Source: CATQHW01 sp965243545 (GTDB lineage Bacteria; Spirochaetota; Spirochaetia; SZUA-6; Bin103). From it: 64,000 bases of DNA. A program made the position numbers and the translations under genes. Under the pieces are notes generated by a model. That model was not told where the DNA came from. It did not search any database and was given only the letters and a program-made list of their open reading frames with translations. How positions within the stretch are numbered: the first letter of the stretch is position 1; every line of letters starts with the position of its first letter. The stretch covers positions 868,001 to 932,000 of the forward strand of contig OZ251573.1 in NCBI GenBank assembly GCA_965243545.1, given 5' to 3'. Positions 34,722-43,511 of this stretch are shown here, piece by piece.

Positions 34722-35363
34722 ATGAGGTTCGACGAGGTCGTGGAGCTGCTCGGCGCGGAGCCGTGGTTTGACTTGGCGACGGTGACGCAGCTCGTCGCCG
34801 AGCCGCGGGTGAGCGTGGTGAGCCAGCTCCACCGCTGGGGCCGCGCCGGGAAGGTCGTCGCCCTGCGCCGCGGGCGGTACACGTTGGCCGACCGCTACCG
34901 GCGCGCGCCGCTGGCGCCGGCCACGCTGGCCAACGTGTTGCACGCCCCGTCCTACCTCAGCGGCGCGTGGGCGTTGAGCTTCTACGGGGTGATTCCCGAA
35001 AGCGCGCCGGTTTACACCAGCGTCACCACGCGCACGCCGCGCGAGTTCGAGAACCGGTTCGGCGCGTTCAGCTACCGCAACATGAAGCGGGAGTTCTTCT
35101 TCGGGTACCGCACCGTCCCGGTCGCCGGCAGCGACGCGATCGTCGCCACGGTGGAAAAGGCGCTGCTCGACCTGTTTCACCTGACGCCCGGCGCGTGGGA
35201 TGTCGACCGGATGGCGGAGATGCGCTTCCAGCAGACCGAACTGTTCGACCGCGACCGCCTGGCCGCTCTTGCCCGGCGCATGGGCAAGCCGCGGATTCTG
35301 CAGGCCGTGCGGGTGTGGCGGGAGCGCCACTCGCTACGCGACGACGAAGGCGAAGAGTTATGA
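34722..35363 (+). CDS. AbiEi-like antitoxin (type IV toxin-antitoxin)
   Basis: The product is 213 residues. The N-terminal winged helix starts MRFDEVVELLGAEPWFDLAT and includes VVSQLHRWGRAGKVVALRRG. The C-terminal AbiEi domain includes APSYLSGAWALSFYGVIPE and SDAIVATVEKALLDLF. The stop overlaps the toxin start as ATGA (35360-35363). In this system the antitoxin represses transcription and counteracts the toxin without direct binding. The pair protects against phage by abortive infection in characterised cases. It sits between the two lipoprotein-nuclease cassettes. Confidence 0.85.
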   Translation: MRFDEVVELLGAEPWFDLATVTQLVAEPRVSVVSQLHRWGRAGKVVALRRGRYTLADRYRRAPLAPATLANVLHAPSYLSGAWALSFYGVIPESAPVYTSVTTRTPREFENRFGAFSYRNMKREFFFGYRTVPVAGSDAIVATVEKALLDLFHLTPGAWDVDRMAEMRFQQTELFDRDRLAALARRMGKPRILQAVRVWRERHSLRDDEGEEL

Positions 35364-36163
35364 AGGAACAGGCGCTCGCCGCCGCCCTGCTCTACGCCGA
35401 TCCCACGCAACGCCTCAACGCGCTCCGCGAATACCTGCAGGTTTTCATCCTGCGGTCGCTGCACGAGAGCGAAGCGTCACGGTCCGTGGCGTTCGTGGGC
35501 GGAACCGCTCTGCGCCTGCTGGAGAATCTGCCGCGCTTCTCCGAGGATCTCGACTTCTGCCGCACCTCGGCCGCGGAATACCGCCCGCGCGTCTGGTTGG
35601 AGAAGCTGAAGCACGATCTCCACTTCGCCGGTTTCGACAGTACCGTTCGCTGGCATGACGGCAAGCCGGTGCAGGCGGCGTGGATTCGCACCTCCGCGCT
35701 GCTCGCCGAGGCGGGGCTGTCCGGCCATCCGCAACAGAAGCTCGCTATCAAGCTCGAGATCGACACCCGTCCGCCCGCCGGGGCGCGCGTCGAACGCGCG
35801 ATCGTCACGCGCGGCGTGACCTTCGTGGTGGCGCATTACGATCTGCCGTCGCTGATGGCTGGGAAACTGCACGCGCTCCTGGCGCGCCGTTACCGGAAGG
35901 GCCGGGACTGGTTCGATCTGGTGTGGTACCGAACGCGGCGCCCGCCGGTGGAGCCGAATCTGCCGCTGTTGCAGAGCGCCATGGACCAGACCGAAGGCGC
36001 CGGCCGCTACCGGGCGCAGGAGTGGCGGTCGATCCTATGCGCGCAACTTGCGGGGCTCGACGTCGGTCAGCTCATCGGCGACGTCCGGCCCTTCCTGGAG
36101 CGCCCCGCCGACGCCGGCTTGTTGCAGCGCGCCAACCTCGCAACGGTGCTCGCTGCGGGCTGA
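35360..36163 (+). CDS. AbiEii-like nucleotidyltransferase toxin
   Basis: The product is 267 residues. The nucleotidyltransferase signature is FVGGTALRLLENLPRFSEDLDFC (glycine pair and the DxD-type acidic residues). LAIKLEIDTRPP supplies the third acidic strand, and SLMAGKLHALLARRYRKGRD is the conserved helix near the C-terminal domain. AbiEii/Sorella-type toxins modify tRNA ends with nucleotides and block translation. Its coupling to the antitoxin by a 4-base overlap and intact motifs suggest it is functional. Confidence 0.88.
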   Translation: MKEQALAAALLYADPTQRLNALREYLQVFILRSLHESEASRSVAFVGGTALRLLENLPRFSEDLDFCRTSAAEYRPRVWLEKLKHDLHFAGFDSTVRWHDGKPVQAAWIRTSALLAEAGLSGHPQQKLAIKLEIDTRPPAGARVERAIVTRGVTFVVAHYDLPSLMAGKLHALLARRYRKGRDWFDLVWYRTRRPPVEPNLPLLQSAMDQTEGAGRYRAQEWRSILCAQLAGLDVGQLIGDVRPFLERPADAGLLQRANLATVLAAG

Positions 36164-36283
36164 CCGCCGATCGGCGCGCCGTTCGATCTCCGGGTGGGTT
36201 CCGGCGGGCCGGCGATTGACACGCCGGGCCGTAGCCGCCACGCTCCGGTACTCAAGCAGGCGCCGCGGGCGGCTGACCGACAG

Positions 36284-36335
36284 AGGAGTATCGTCTTGCA
36301 TCTTACCCCCCCCCTCCCCCGGAAGTTCCGGAATG
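36284..36335 (+). promoter_or_regulatory. Ribosome-binding site and interrupted C tract, copy 2
   Basis: AGGAG (36284-36288) lies 7 bases before TTG 36296. The tract is nine C, one T, five C (36306-36320). Here the TTG frame is not the frame of the lipoprotein ATG at 36333, so translation from TTG would give an unrelated product. GGAAG lies 7 bases before the ATG and may allow independent initiation. The T interruption should also stabilise the tract against slippage. Confidence 0.6.
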
Positions 36336-37396
36336 AAACGGTTTCTGTTACTGGCGGCACTCGCCGGTATCGCACTGGCCATGACCGCGTGCGGCCCGGC
36401 CACGCCCACCACGACCGCGGGGACCGGCTCGGGCGGTGGCGCCGGCGCCGGCAGCGAGCCGCCGGCCGCGCCGACGCAGACCCCTGACCCGGACCCGCCG
36501 CCGCCTCCGCCCGATCCGGACAAGCGCTGGGACCTCGAAGCCGACCACTTCGGAGACGACGACGCGACCATCTGGACGCAGACCACCAACCGGTCGGCGC
36601 CGTTCGCGTGGGACCGGATCACCGCCGCCAACCGCGACGCCGTGAAGGTCTCGGTCGGCGGGCAGCCGCTGCCGATCGACAACCTCTCGTATGAGCCGGC
36701 CTTCGCCTCCGACATCAGCGGCGCGGAATGGCGGCTCACCGCCGAGGTGACCGAGGGAGCGGTGGTGCTGGTGCTCACCGCCGAGAATCAGCGGCGCACC
36801 ACGGACCGCGTGGGCTCCGTCGAGCTGACGAACGGCGGGAGCGGCTACACCTCCGCGCCCACCGTCTCGTTCACCGGAGTCCACGCCAACTTCGCGCGCG
36901 CCACGGCGACCGCCGCCGATCAGGTCGCCTCCGTCACGATTTCGAACGGCGGGAGCGGCTACAGTCTGTCCGACGTTGGCGTCCAGGACTACGACATTAC
37001 GTTTGTCAGCCAACCGGGCGACCCGGGCAGCGGCGCGGCCGCCAAGACGAGCGCGCGATGGTCCACGGTGGGGAGTGGGTCACGAACCCGGGGAGCGGCT
37101 ACGCGGCGGCCCCGGACGTGGAGTTCCCGGAGCCGCAATACGCCAACGGCATCCGCGCGCAGGGGACGGCGGCGCTGACCGACAAGGTGACGTCGATCAC
37201 CGTCACGGACGGCGGCCGCGGTTATCGCGCGGCCCCGGTCGTGGAGTTCGCCGGCGGCGGCGGCACCGGCGCGACCGCCGTGGCCGAGCTGGCGGTGTCC
37301 GGCTACACCGAGTTCGACAACCTGTACTGGGCGCGCCAGACGCTCTACGGCAAGGAACTGGTGATCGAGATCGCCGAGGAGGCAACCGAGAGCTGA
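36333..37396 (+). pseudogene. Deleted and frameshifted lipoprotein gene (cassette copy 2)
   Basis: The signal peptide MKRFLLLAALAGIALAMTAC and about 235 following residues match copy 1. Just after the second repeat (RWSTVGS) the sequence jumps to the region equivalent to about 32634. A net 502 bases are lost, which is not a multiple of three. The remaining frame stops at 37178, while the conserved C-terminus (SGYTEFDNLYWARQTLYGKE) continues in another frame to 37396. A truncated product of about 281 residues could still be made and secreted. Confidence 0.8.
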
Positions 37397-37462
37397 CGCG
37401 CCGCATGGCGGTCTCGGCAGGCGGCGTTGCGAGCGCTCCGGGGCAACGGTACGATGAGGTCG

Positions 37463-39010
37463 ATGGTCCGGCGCAGGCTGCCCACCGGCATTCAGACCTT
37501 CCGCACGCTCCGGGAGCGGAATTGTTACTACGTGGACAAGACCGCCTACGTCGAACGGCTGCTCGAGGAGGGCGCGCACTACTTCCTGTCGCGGCCGCGG
37601 CGGTTCGGCAAGAGCCTGTTTCTGGACACGCTCAAGGAGCTGTTCGAGGGCAACGAAGCGTTGTTTGAGGGGCTTCACGTCCATCGCCGCCATGACTGGT
37701 CGCAGCGCCATCCGGTGGTGCGGCTCAGCTTCGGCGGCGGCAGTTTCAAGGACCCCGAATTCCTGATCGAAGACGTGGCGCTGCAGTTGGAGGAGCTGGA
37801 GACGGCGGCGGGCATCGAGCCCCGCGCGGCGCGCGGCCCGGCGCGCCTGCGGCGCCTGCTGCGAGAACTGCACAGGAAGACCGGGCGGCAGGCGGCGGTG
37901 CTGGTGGACGAGTACGACAAGCCGATCCTGGACGCGCTGGAAACGCCCGAGGTAGCCCGCGCCAACCGCGACTTCCTGCGCGGTCTGTACGGGACGATCA
38001 AGGACAGTGAAGCGCACGTGCGCTTCACCTTCCTGACCGGGGTGAGCAAGTTCTCCAAGGTGAGCCTGTTCTCCGAGCTCAACAACCTCACCGACCTCAC
38101 GCTGGACGGGCGCTACTCGGCGATCTGCGGCTATACCGAGGCCGATCTGGATAGCGTGTTCGCCCCGGAGCTGCCCGGGCTGGACCGCGAGCGCATCCGC
38201 GAGTGGTACAACGGTTACTGCTGGCTAGGCGACGAGAAGGTGTACAACCCGTTTGACCTGCTGCTGCTGTTCGACAGCGGCAAGTTCAAGCCCCACTGGT
38301 TCGAGACCGGCTCGCCGAGGTTCCTGGTCGACACGCTGTTTGAGCGACAGGTCTCCGCCGTTTCGCTGCACGAGATGGGGGGCACCGAGGACCTGCTGTC
38401 GGCGTTCGACGTGGAGGAGATAGGCACCGAGGCGCTGCTGTTCCAGACCGGCTATCTGACGATCACCGCGGAAGAGGAACTGGACGGCGAGCCGCTGTAT
38501 CGGCTCGGCTATCCGAACCGGGAAGTGCGGCAGAGCCTGAACCGGGTGCTGTTGCGCCGCCTGGCGCCGGACGCCCGCGAGCAGACGGCGGACAGAATCC
38601 GCTTGGCGCGCCTGCTGAAAGCGGTCGATTGGGCGGGATTGCGGGAGCTGTTCCACGCCTTCTTTGCGAGCATTCCGTACCAGTGGTACGTCAACAACGA
38701 CATCGCGCGCTACGAGGGGTACTACGCCAGCGTGTTCTACTCCTATTTCGCGGCGTTGGGCCATGAGATCACGGTGGAGGACTCAAGCGGCGCCGGGCGG
38801 CTGGACATGGCGGTGCGGGCCGGCGGGCAGGTGTACCTGTTCGAGTTCAAGGTCGTGGAGCAGGCGGGTGAGGGGGCAGCGCTGGCGCAGTTGCGGGAGC
38901 GGGACTACGCCGCCAAGTACCGGGGCCGGGGCGAACCCATTCACCTGATCGGCGTGGAGTTCAGCCGCCAGACGCGCAACGTGACCGCCTTCGAGGTGGC
39001 CGCCGGCTGA
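37463..39010 (+). CDS. AAA-ATPase-like / PD-(D/E)XK nuclease protein, copy B
   Basis: The product is 515 residues with the same layout and catalytic residues as copy A. Residues about 96-143 differ sharply, reading KDPEFLIEDVALQLEELETA and on through ARLRRLLRELHRKTGRQ. Copies A and C instead have TQPGLVRDHVMEQLAAVERR in that place. This block lies between the P-loop and Walker B. From about residue 250 onward B and C are nearly identical. The start may also be the ATG 9 bases upstream. Confidence 0.85.
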   Translation: MVRRRLPTGIQTFRTLRERNCYYVDKTAYVERLLEEGAHYFLSRPRRFGKSLFLDTLKELFEGNEALFEGLHVHRRHDWSQRHPVVRLSFGGGSFKDPEFLIEDVALQLEELETAAGIEPRAARGPARLRRLLRELHRKTGRQAAVLVDEYDKPILDALETPEVARANRDFLRGLYGTIKDSEAHVRFTFLTGVSKFSKVSLFSELNNLTDLTLDGRYSAICGYTEADLDSVFAPELPGLDRERIREWYNGYCWLGDEKVYNPFDLLLLFDSGKFKPHWFETGSPRFLVDTLFERQVSAVSLHEMGGTEDLLSAFDVEEIGTEALLFQTGYLTITAEEELDGEPLYRLGYPNREVRQSLNRVLLRRLAPDAREQTADRIRLARLLKAVDWAGLRELFHAFFASIPYQWYVNNDIARYEGYYASVFYSYFAALGHEITVEDSSGAGRLDMAVRAGGQVYLFEFKVVEQAGEGAALAQLRERDYAAKYRGRGEPIHLIGVEFSRQTRNVTAFEVAAG

Positions 39011-39212
39011 CCGCGGCCGCCAAGACGTACTACGGCGGTCCGCTGCACCGCGGCGGAGGCGTTCGGATCGGCTGCCGTCATTCGGCGCCAAGTCGCCTCC
39101 GTTACCGCCGAGGCCGGCGGCTGCGACGGGTCGCGGCGGGGTGAGCGCGCGCCGGCGCCGCATGGCGGCAGGCGGCGTGTAAGCGTCCGGTGAAACCCAC
39201 CTTACACAGACC

Positions 39213-41036
39213 CAGAGTAAGCGATTCGGGTAGGCGGGGTTGAAACGGGTCCTCCTAAGTGCTATAATCGGAAGTATCTAAACCCAACCGGTCAAGCACC
39301 AAAGAGGACCCGAAATGATTCAATCACCACCAGGATACACGGCTGACGATGCTTGTCAACCCCAATTCTCCCATCCCCGCCTTCTGACCGAGCCGCGCGG
39401 TGGCGCTCCGCTGGTGAGCTGGTCCGGCTTGGGCATCGTGCACGGGCTCGTCGAGCGGCTTGAAGTGGCGCCGGTGATCGACTCTGCGGTGCGCGTGCTG
39501 CGGCGGCACAAATGGTATACCGAGTCGGACCACGTGCTGACGCTGACCTACAACATGCTCAGCGGCGGGAACACGCTCAGCGACATCAACTGGCTGCGCG
39601 CCGACGAAGGATTGCGCCGGCTGTTGGGCGGCGCGCGGGTGCCTCATGCCACCACGGTCGGGGATTTTCTGGCTCGCTTCGACGGCAAGCGGGAGCAGTG
39701 CAGCGATCGGGATCAGCAGGCTGGGAAGCTGGCGCGGAGCGAGTTACGGGAGGCGGTCGAGGAGATACAGCAGCGTGCGTTCGGGTTGCTGCCGCGGTCG
39801 CGGCGGCGTGTAGCGACGCTGGACTGGGATTCGTCGATCCACGAAGTGTATGGGGAGCAGAAGGAAGGCGCGGACTTCAGCTACGACAGACGGTGGAGCT
39901 ACAGCAGTCTGTACGGGACGGTGGCGGAGACCGGAGACGTGCTGCATCTGGGACTGCACGAAGGCAGCCGGCATACCAGCTACGGGATCAAGGAGGTGTT
40001 GCCGAGAACGATCGAGCGGGTGCGGAAGCACTTTCGACAGGTGCGGATGCGCGCTGACAGTGGCTACTACGATCAGGAGATCGTGGACATTTGCGCCGAG
40101 CGCGGGGTGGAGTTCTACATCGTGGCGAAGCAGCGGCAGAATCTGCTGCGGGCCGTGCACGGGCTTCCGGAGTGCGCATGGCGTCCGCTGGCGCCGATCA
40201 GGGAGCGGTCGGGCCGGCGCCGGCGGAAGCGGCGGGAGAACGTGAAGCGCAAGATCAGCCGGCAGCGCAAGCCTGACCAGTGGTACAAGGGGACGCCGGA
40301 AGTGGCCAGGATGATGTTCCGACCGACGAGTTGGAAGAAGGGCTATCGGTATGTGATCAAGCGGACGCCGATCCACGACGCGGACGGCAAGCAAGAGTAC
40401 CTCGACGGGATGAGAAAGTATGCGTACTGGATCGTGGTGACGAACTCGAAACGGAGCAACACGGCGGTGCTGAGGACCGCGCAGGGGCGGGGCAATCAGG
40501 AGAATCTGATCAAGGACCTGAAGGAGGGGCTGGGACTGTCCCATGTTCCGACCGGGTTGCTGGGAGCCAATCAAGCGTACTTCATGATCGCGGCGTTGGC
40601 GTGGAACCTGAAGACTTGGATGCTCAACCTGTTGGAGTTGGGAGATGGCGCGGTGCTGCGCTGCAAGCGGTTTCTGTACCTGTGGATATGCCGGGCCGGC
40701 GTGGTCGCCAAGACTGGCCGGGACGGCGTGCTGCTCAAGCTGTCGGCCGGCGAGTACTACCAGAGGTTCAGCGCCGCGCTAGCACGACTGGCGGCGCTGT
40801 AAGGAAGTGGGACGGGTGTTGATGGCATGGGGGTAGTCTGTCCTGATGGCGTCACCTGAAGTCCCACATGCCGCCAAATCGCCACTGGCTTGGTCAACTC
40901 AAAGGGTTGACGCGGTTCTCACACTGCGGACGCCTCAGAATGTCAGCGTCGGGACGCCTATTGATCCCAAGAGTCGCCGAAATCTCCCGACTTTCGTGAT
41001 GCCAGTGGCCAATCTGTCACCGAATCGCTTATTCTG
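39213..41036 (+). mobile_element. IS1380-family insertion inside the IS66 element (limits uncertain)
   Basis: CAGAGTAAGCGATTCGG at 39213-39229 and its near-perfect inverse at 41020-41036 (16 of 17) bracket the IS1380 transposase. They may be its terminal repeats, although no target duplication flanks them. Alternatively they are the two arms of a palindrome near the IS66 end into which IS1380 jumped. The 281 bases from 40803 to 41083 hold no gene. Confidence 0.55.
39315..40802 (+). CDS. IS1380-family transposase
   Basis: The product is 495 residues from ATG 39315. DDE residues appear in ATLDWDSSIHEVYG, in VRMRADSGYYDQEIVD, and in the C-terminal GRGNQENLIKDLKEGLGLSH with the YAYWIVVTN strand before it. 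These are the IS1380 signatures. The frame is intact. The region 39290-39314 has AAAGAGGACCC near the start as a possible ribosome-binding site. Confidence 0.92.
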   Translation: MIQSPPGYTADDACQPQFSHPRLLTEPRGGAPLVSWSGLGIVHGLVERLEVAPVIDSAVRVLRRHKWYTESDHVLTLTYNMLSGGNTLSDINWLRADEGLRRLLGGARVPHATTVGDFLARFDGKREQCSDRDQQAGKLARSELREAVEEIQQRAFGLLPRSRRRVATLDWDSSIHEVYGEQKEGADFSYDRRWSYSSLYGTVAETGDVLHLGLHEGSRHTSYGIKEVLPRTIERVRKHFRQVRMRADSGYYDQEIVDICAERGVEFYIVAKQRQNLLRAVHGLPECAWRPLAPIRERSGRRRRKRRENVKRKISRQRKPDQWYKGTPEVARMMFRPTSWKKGYRYVIKRTPIHDADGKQEYLDGMRKYAYWIVVTNSKRSNTAVLRTAQGRGNQENLIKDLKEGLGLSHVPTGLLGANQAYFMIAALAWNLKTWMLNLLELGDGAVLRCKRFLYLWICRAGVVAKTGRDGVLLKLSAGEYYQRFSAALARLAAL

Positions 41037-41083
41037 CGCACAGATATACGTAGCCGTCATCGTGCTCATCAGGAGGACGAGCG

Positions 41084-41398
41084 ATGAGACAAGGACGCGA
41101 GTATTGGAGCCGGCACGTGGCGGAGTGGCAGCGGAGCGGGCTGTCGAAGAAGGCGTACTGCGAGCGCCACGATCTGAGCTACTGGTCGCTGCGCTACTGG
41201 GTCGGGAAGCTGTCGGGAGCGTCGTCGGCGCCCGGGCAGCCGCTGGTCGAGCTGGTGCGGGCGGCCGCCGCGAAGGACGCCGAGCAGCGAGCGGCGATCG
41301 AGTTGGTGGTCGGTGATCGGTACGTGCTGCGGCTGTGGCCGTCGGTGCGCGCGGCGCATCTGCGCGAGGTGCTGGCGGCGCTGGAGGCGCGGCGGTGA
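41084..41398 (+). CDS. tnpA: IS66 accessory protein TnpA
   Basis: The product is 104 residues. The N-terminal helix-turn-helix phrase YWSRHVAEWQRSGLSKKAYC is the IS66 TnpA hallmark, found with SYWSLRYWVGKL. TnpA is needed for IS66 transposition together with TnpB, though its biochemical role is unsettled. AGGAGG lies about 12 bases upstream. The stop overlaps tnpB as GTGA. Confidence 0.9.
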   Translation: MRQGREYWSRHVAEWQRSGLSKKAYCERHDLSYWSLRYWVGKLSGASSAPGQPLVELVRAAAAKDAEQRAAIELVVGDRYVLRLWPSVRAAHLREVLAALEARR

Positions 41399-41748
41399 TC
41401 GGGCTGAACGTGGGAACGGCGCGCATCTTCGTGCGGCCCGGAGCGACCGACCTGCGCAAGCAGATCAACGGGCTGGTGCTGCTGGTGCAGGAGCAGATGG
41501 AGTTGAGTCCGTACGCGGCGTCGCTGGTGGTGTTCTGCAACCGGGAGCGGCAGCTGCTGAAGGCGGTGTACTGGGATCGGACGGGGTTCTGTCTGTGGAT
41601 GAAGCGTCTGGAGAAGGGGCGTTTTCCGTGGCCGCGCACGGCCGCCGAGGCGCGCCGAGAGATCGACGCCGAGCAGTTGCGGATGCTGTTGACCGGCATC
41701 GATTTCTGGAACCGCCACGAGGAGTTGCATTACGAGCAGATCGCCTGA
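41395..41748 (+). CDS. tnpB: IS66 accessory protein TnpB
   Basis: The product is 117 residues from GTG 41395, overlapping tnpA by four bases. It contains the conserved phrase ARIFVRPGATDLRKQINGL, then FCNRERQLLKAVYWDRTGFC and WMKRLEKGRFPWP. These identify the IS66 TnpB (Orf2) family. Confidence 0.93.
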   Translation: MIGLNVGTARIFVRPGATDLRKQINGLVLLVQEQMELSPYAASLVVFCNRERQLLKAVYWDRTGFCLWMKRLEKGRFPWPRTAAEARREIDAEQLRMLLTGIDFWNRHEELHYEQIA

Positions 41749-41792
41749 AGGGCGGTTGCATAGCGCGCTACTTCGTGCTAACATATATCGAC

Positions 41793-43445
41793 ATGTCGAG
41801 CGGGTCGTCGGTGGTCGAACAGCGCGACCGGTTGCGCGAAGAGAATCGCGCTCTGGTGCTGGAAAAGGATCAGTTGGTCACTCGGAATACAGAACTGGAT
41901 CACCAGGTTCGGAACCTGGACGCGAAGGTCCGGGAACTGGACAAGAAGGTGACGATCTACGAAGAGCAGCTGGCCTGGTACCGGAACAAGCGCTACGGGC
42001 GCGCCACCGAGCAACTCACCGCCGCCGAGTTGCAGCAGATTCGGCTGTTCGATGAGATCGAACGCAACGCCGACGATCCGCTGCCGATCGACCTGCTGCC
42101 GGACGAGCCGCCCGCTGCTCCGGCGGCCGGCGCTCGCCGGCGGCGTCCGCGGCGCGCGCCGCTGCCGAAGTCGCTGCCGCGGGTCGAGCAGATCGTCGAC
42201 ATCGACGACCAGGACAAGCGGTGCGCGTGCGGCCACGATCTGGTGCGCATCGGCGAGGACACCGCCGAGAAGCTCGACGTGATCCCGCCGCAGGTGCGGG
42301 TGATCCGCACGGTGCGCCCCAAGTACGCCTGCCATCACTGCGAGGGCTCCGGGGACGAGGAGCGCGCGGCGGTGCGGGTGGCGCCGCCGCCGGCGGCGCT
42401 GATTCCCAAAGCGATCGCCACCGAGGGGCTGCTGGCGCACATCGCCACCGCGAAGTTCTGCGATGCGCTGCCGCTGTACCGGCAGGAGCAGCAGTTTGCG
42501 CGGCTGGGGGTGGAACTGTCGCGGCGCACGATGTCGGACTGGATGATCGCGGCAGCCGACGCCTGCCGGCCGCTGATGGCGGCGCTGGACGAGCAGTTGC
42601 ACGGCGGGCCGATGCTGCAGATCGACGAGACGACCGTGCAGGTGCTCCGCGAGCCGGGGCGCGCGAACACGACGCGCAGCTACGTGTGGGTGGCCCGAGG
42701 CGGGCAGCCGGCGGCGCCGGTGCTGGTGTACCGGTATGAACCGAGCCGCGCCGCGCGGGTGGCGGCCGAGATCATCGGCGACTTTCAGGGCTACGTGCAG
42801 ACCGACGGGTACGAGGGGTATGAACAGCCATGCCGGCAGCCCGGCATCCGGCACGTGGGGTGTTGGGCGCACGTGCGGCGCGGGTTCAAGGATGCCTCCG
42901 ATGCGTTGGGCAAGGTATCGAGCCGCCGCGGAGGGGCGCTGCACGCGCTGGGCTACATCGCCAAGCTGTACCGCGCCGAGTCGGAGCTATCGGCGTACCG
43001 GATTGACGCGCCGGACCGGTTCGTCGCTGAGCGGCGCGCGCGGGTGGAGCCGGTGCTGGAGCAGATGCACGAGTGGCTGATGGCCAAGCGCGAGCAGGTG
43101 CTGCCGCGTTCGGCGCTCGGCAAGGCGGTGCGGTTCGCGCTCGGACAGTGGCCGAAGCTGATCGGCTACCTGGAGCACGCGCAGTTGACGCCGGACACCA
43201 ATGCCTGCGAGCAGGCGATCCGGCCGTTCGTGGTGGGCCGCAAGAACTGGCTGTTTTCCGGCAGCCCGCGCGGAGCGGCGGCGAGCGCAACGCTGTACAG
43301 CCTGATCGAGACCGCCAAGGCCAACGGCCACGAGCCGTATTGGTACCTGCGCAACCTGTTCGAGAAGCTGCCGCACGCGCGCACCCGCGCCGATCATGAG
43401 GCGCTTCTACCAACCGCCGCGCGCCCTCCGCCCCCTGCTACGTAG
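41793..43445 (+). CDS. tnpC: IS66 transposase TnpC
   Basis: The product is 550 residues from ATG 41793. The N-terminal leucine-zipper-like coiled coil is at about residues 10-60 and a zinc-finger cysteine set follows (CACGH and CHHCEGSG). The DDE core has MLQIDETTVQVL, YVQTDGYEGYE and NACEQAIRPFVVGRKNWLF (the Glu). The C-terminus has LPTAARPPPPAT. All key residues are present, so transposition competence is possible despite the nested IS. Confidence 0.93.
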   Translation: MSSGSSVVEQRDRLREENRALVLEKDQLVTRNTELDHQVRNLDAKVRELDKKVTIYEEQLAWYRNKRYGRATEQLTAAELQQIRLFDEIERNADDPLPIDLLPDEPPAAPAAGARRRRPRRAPLPKSLPRVEQIVDIDDQDKRCACGHDLVRIGEDTAEKLDVIPPQVRVIRTVRPKYACHHCEGSGDEERAAVRVAPPPAALIPKAIATEGLLAHIATAKFCDALPLYRQEQQFARLGVELSRRTMSDWMIAAADACRPLMAALDEQLHGGPMLQIDETTVQVLREPGRANTTRSYVWVARGGQPAAPVLVYRYEPSRAARVAAEIIGDFQGYVQTDGYEGYEQPCRQPGIRHVGCWAHVRRGFKDASDALGKVSSRRGGALHALGYIAKLYRAESELSAYRIDAPDRFVAERRARVEPVLEQMHEWLMAKREQVLPRSALGKAVRFALGQWPKLIGYLEHAQLTPDTNACEQAIRPFVVGRKNWLFSGSPRGAAASATLYSLIETAKANGHEPYWYLRNLFEKLPHARTRADHEALLPTAARPPPPAT

Positions 43446-43511
43446 CCCTGGATTCCCCGGACGCTTACGGCGGCGTTGCGAGTGCTCCGGGGCAACGGTA
43501 CGATGCAGCCG

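Larger units (their letters stand above)
36212..39042 (+). repeat. Cassette direct repeat, copy 2
   Basis: Second copy of 31263-34672. It contains the same TTGACA promoter candidate, an interrupted C tract, a deleted lipoprotein gene and AAA/PD-(D/E)XK copy B. Confidence 0.88.
39179..43468 (+). mobile_element. IS66-family element, 4290 bp, interrupted by an IS1380-type transposase, with 8-bp target duplication
   Basis: The left end GTAAGCGTCCGGTGAAACCC (39179) matches the right end read inward from 43468, GTAAGCGTCCGGGGAATCC. The direct repeat GGCGGCGT flanks both sides (39171-39178 and 43469-43476). Inside are tnpA, tnpB and tnpC in standard order. An IS1380 transposase lies between the left end and tnpA. 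Without that insert the element would be about 2.5 kb, the usual IS66 size. It landed about 45 bases upstream of AAA/PD-(D/E)XK copy C. Confidence 0.93.

Noticed and set aside
39217..39230. GTAAGCGATTCGGG as the end of a second IS66 element
   Set aside because: No matching IS66 right end or target duplication; one IS66 with GGCGGCGT duplication explains tnpA-C. Kept as an open question about the inner inverted repeat.
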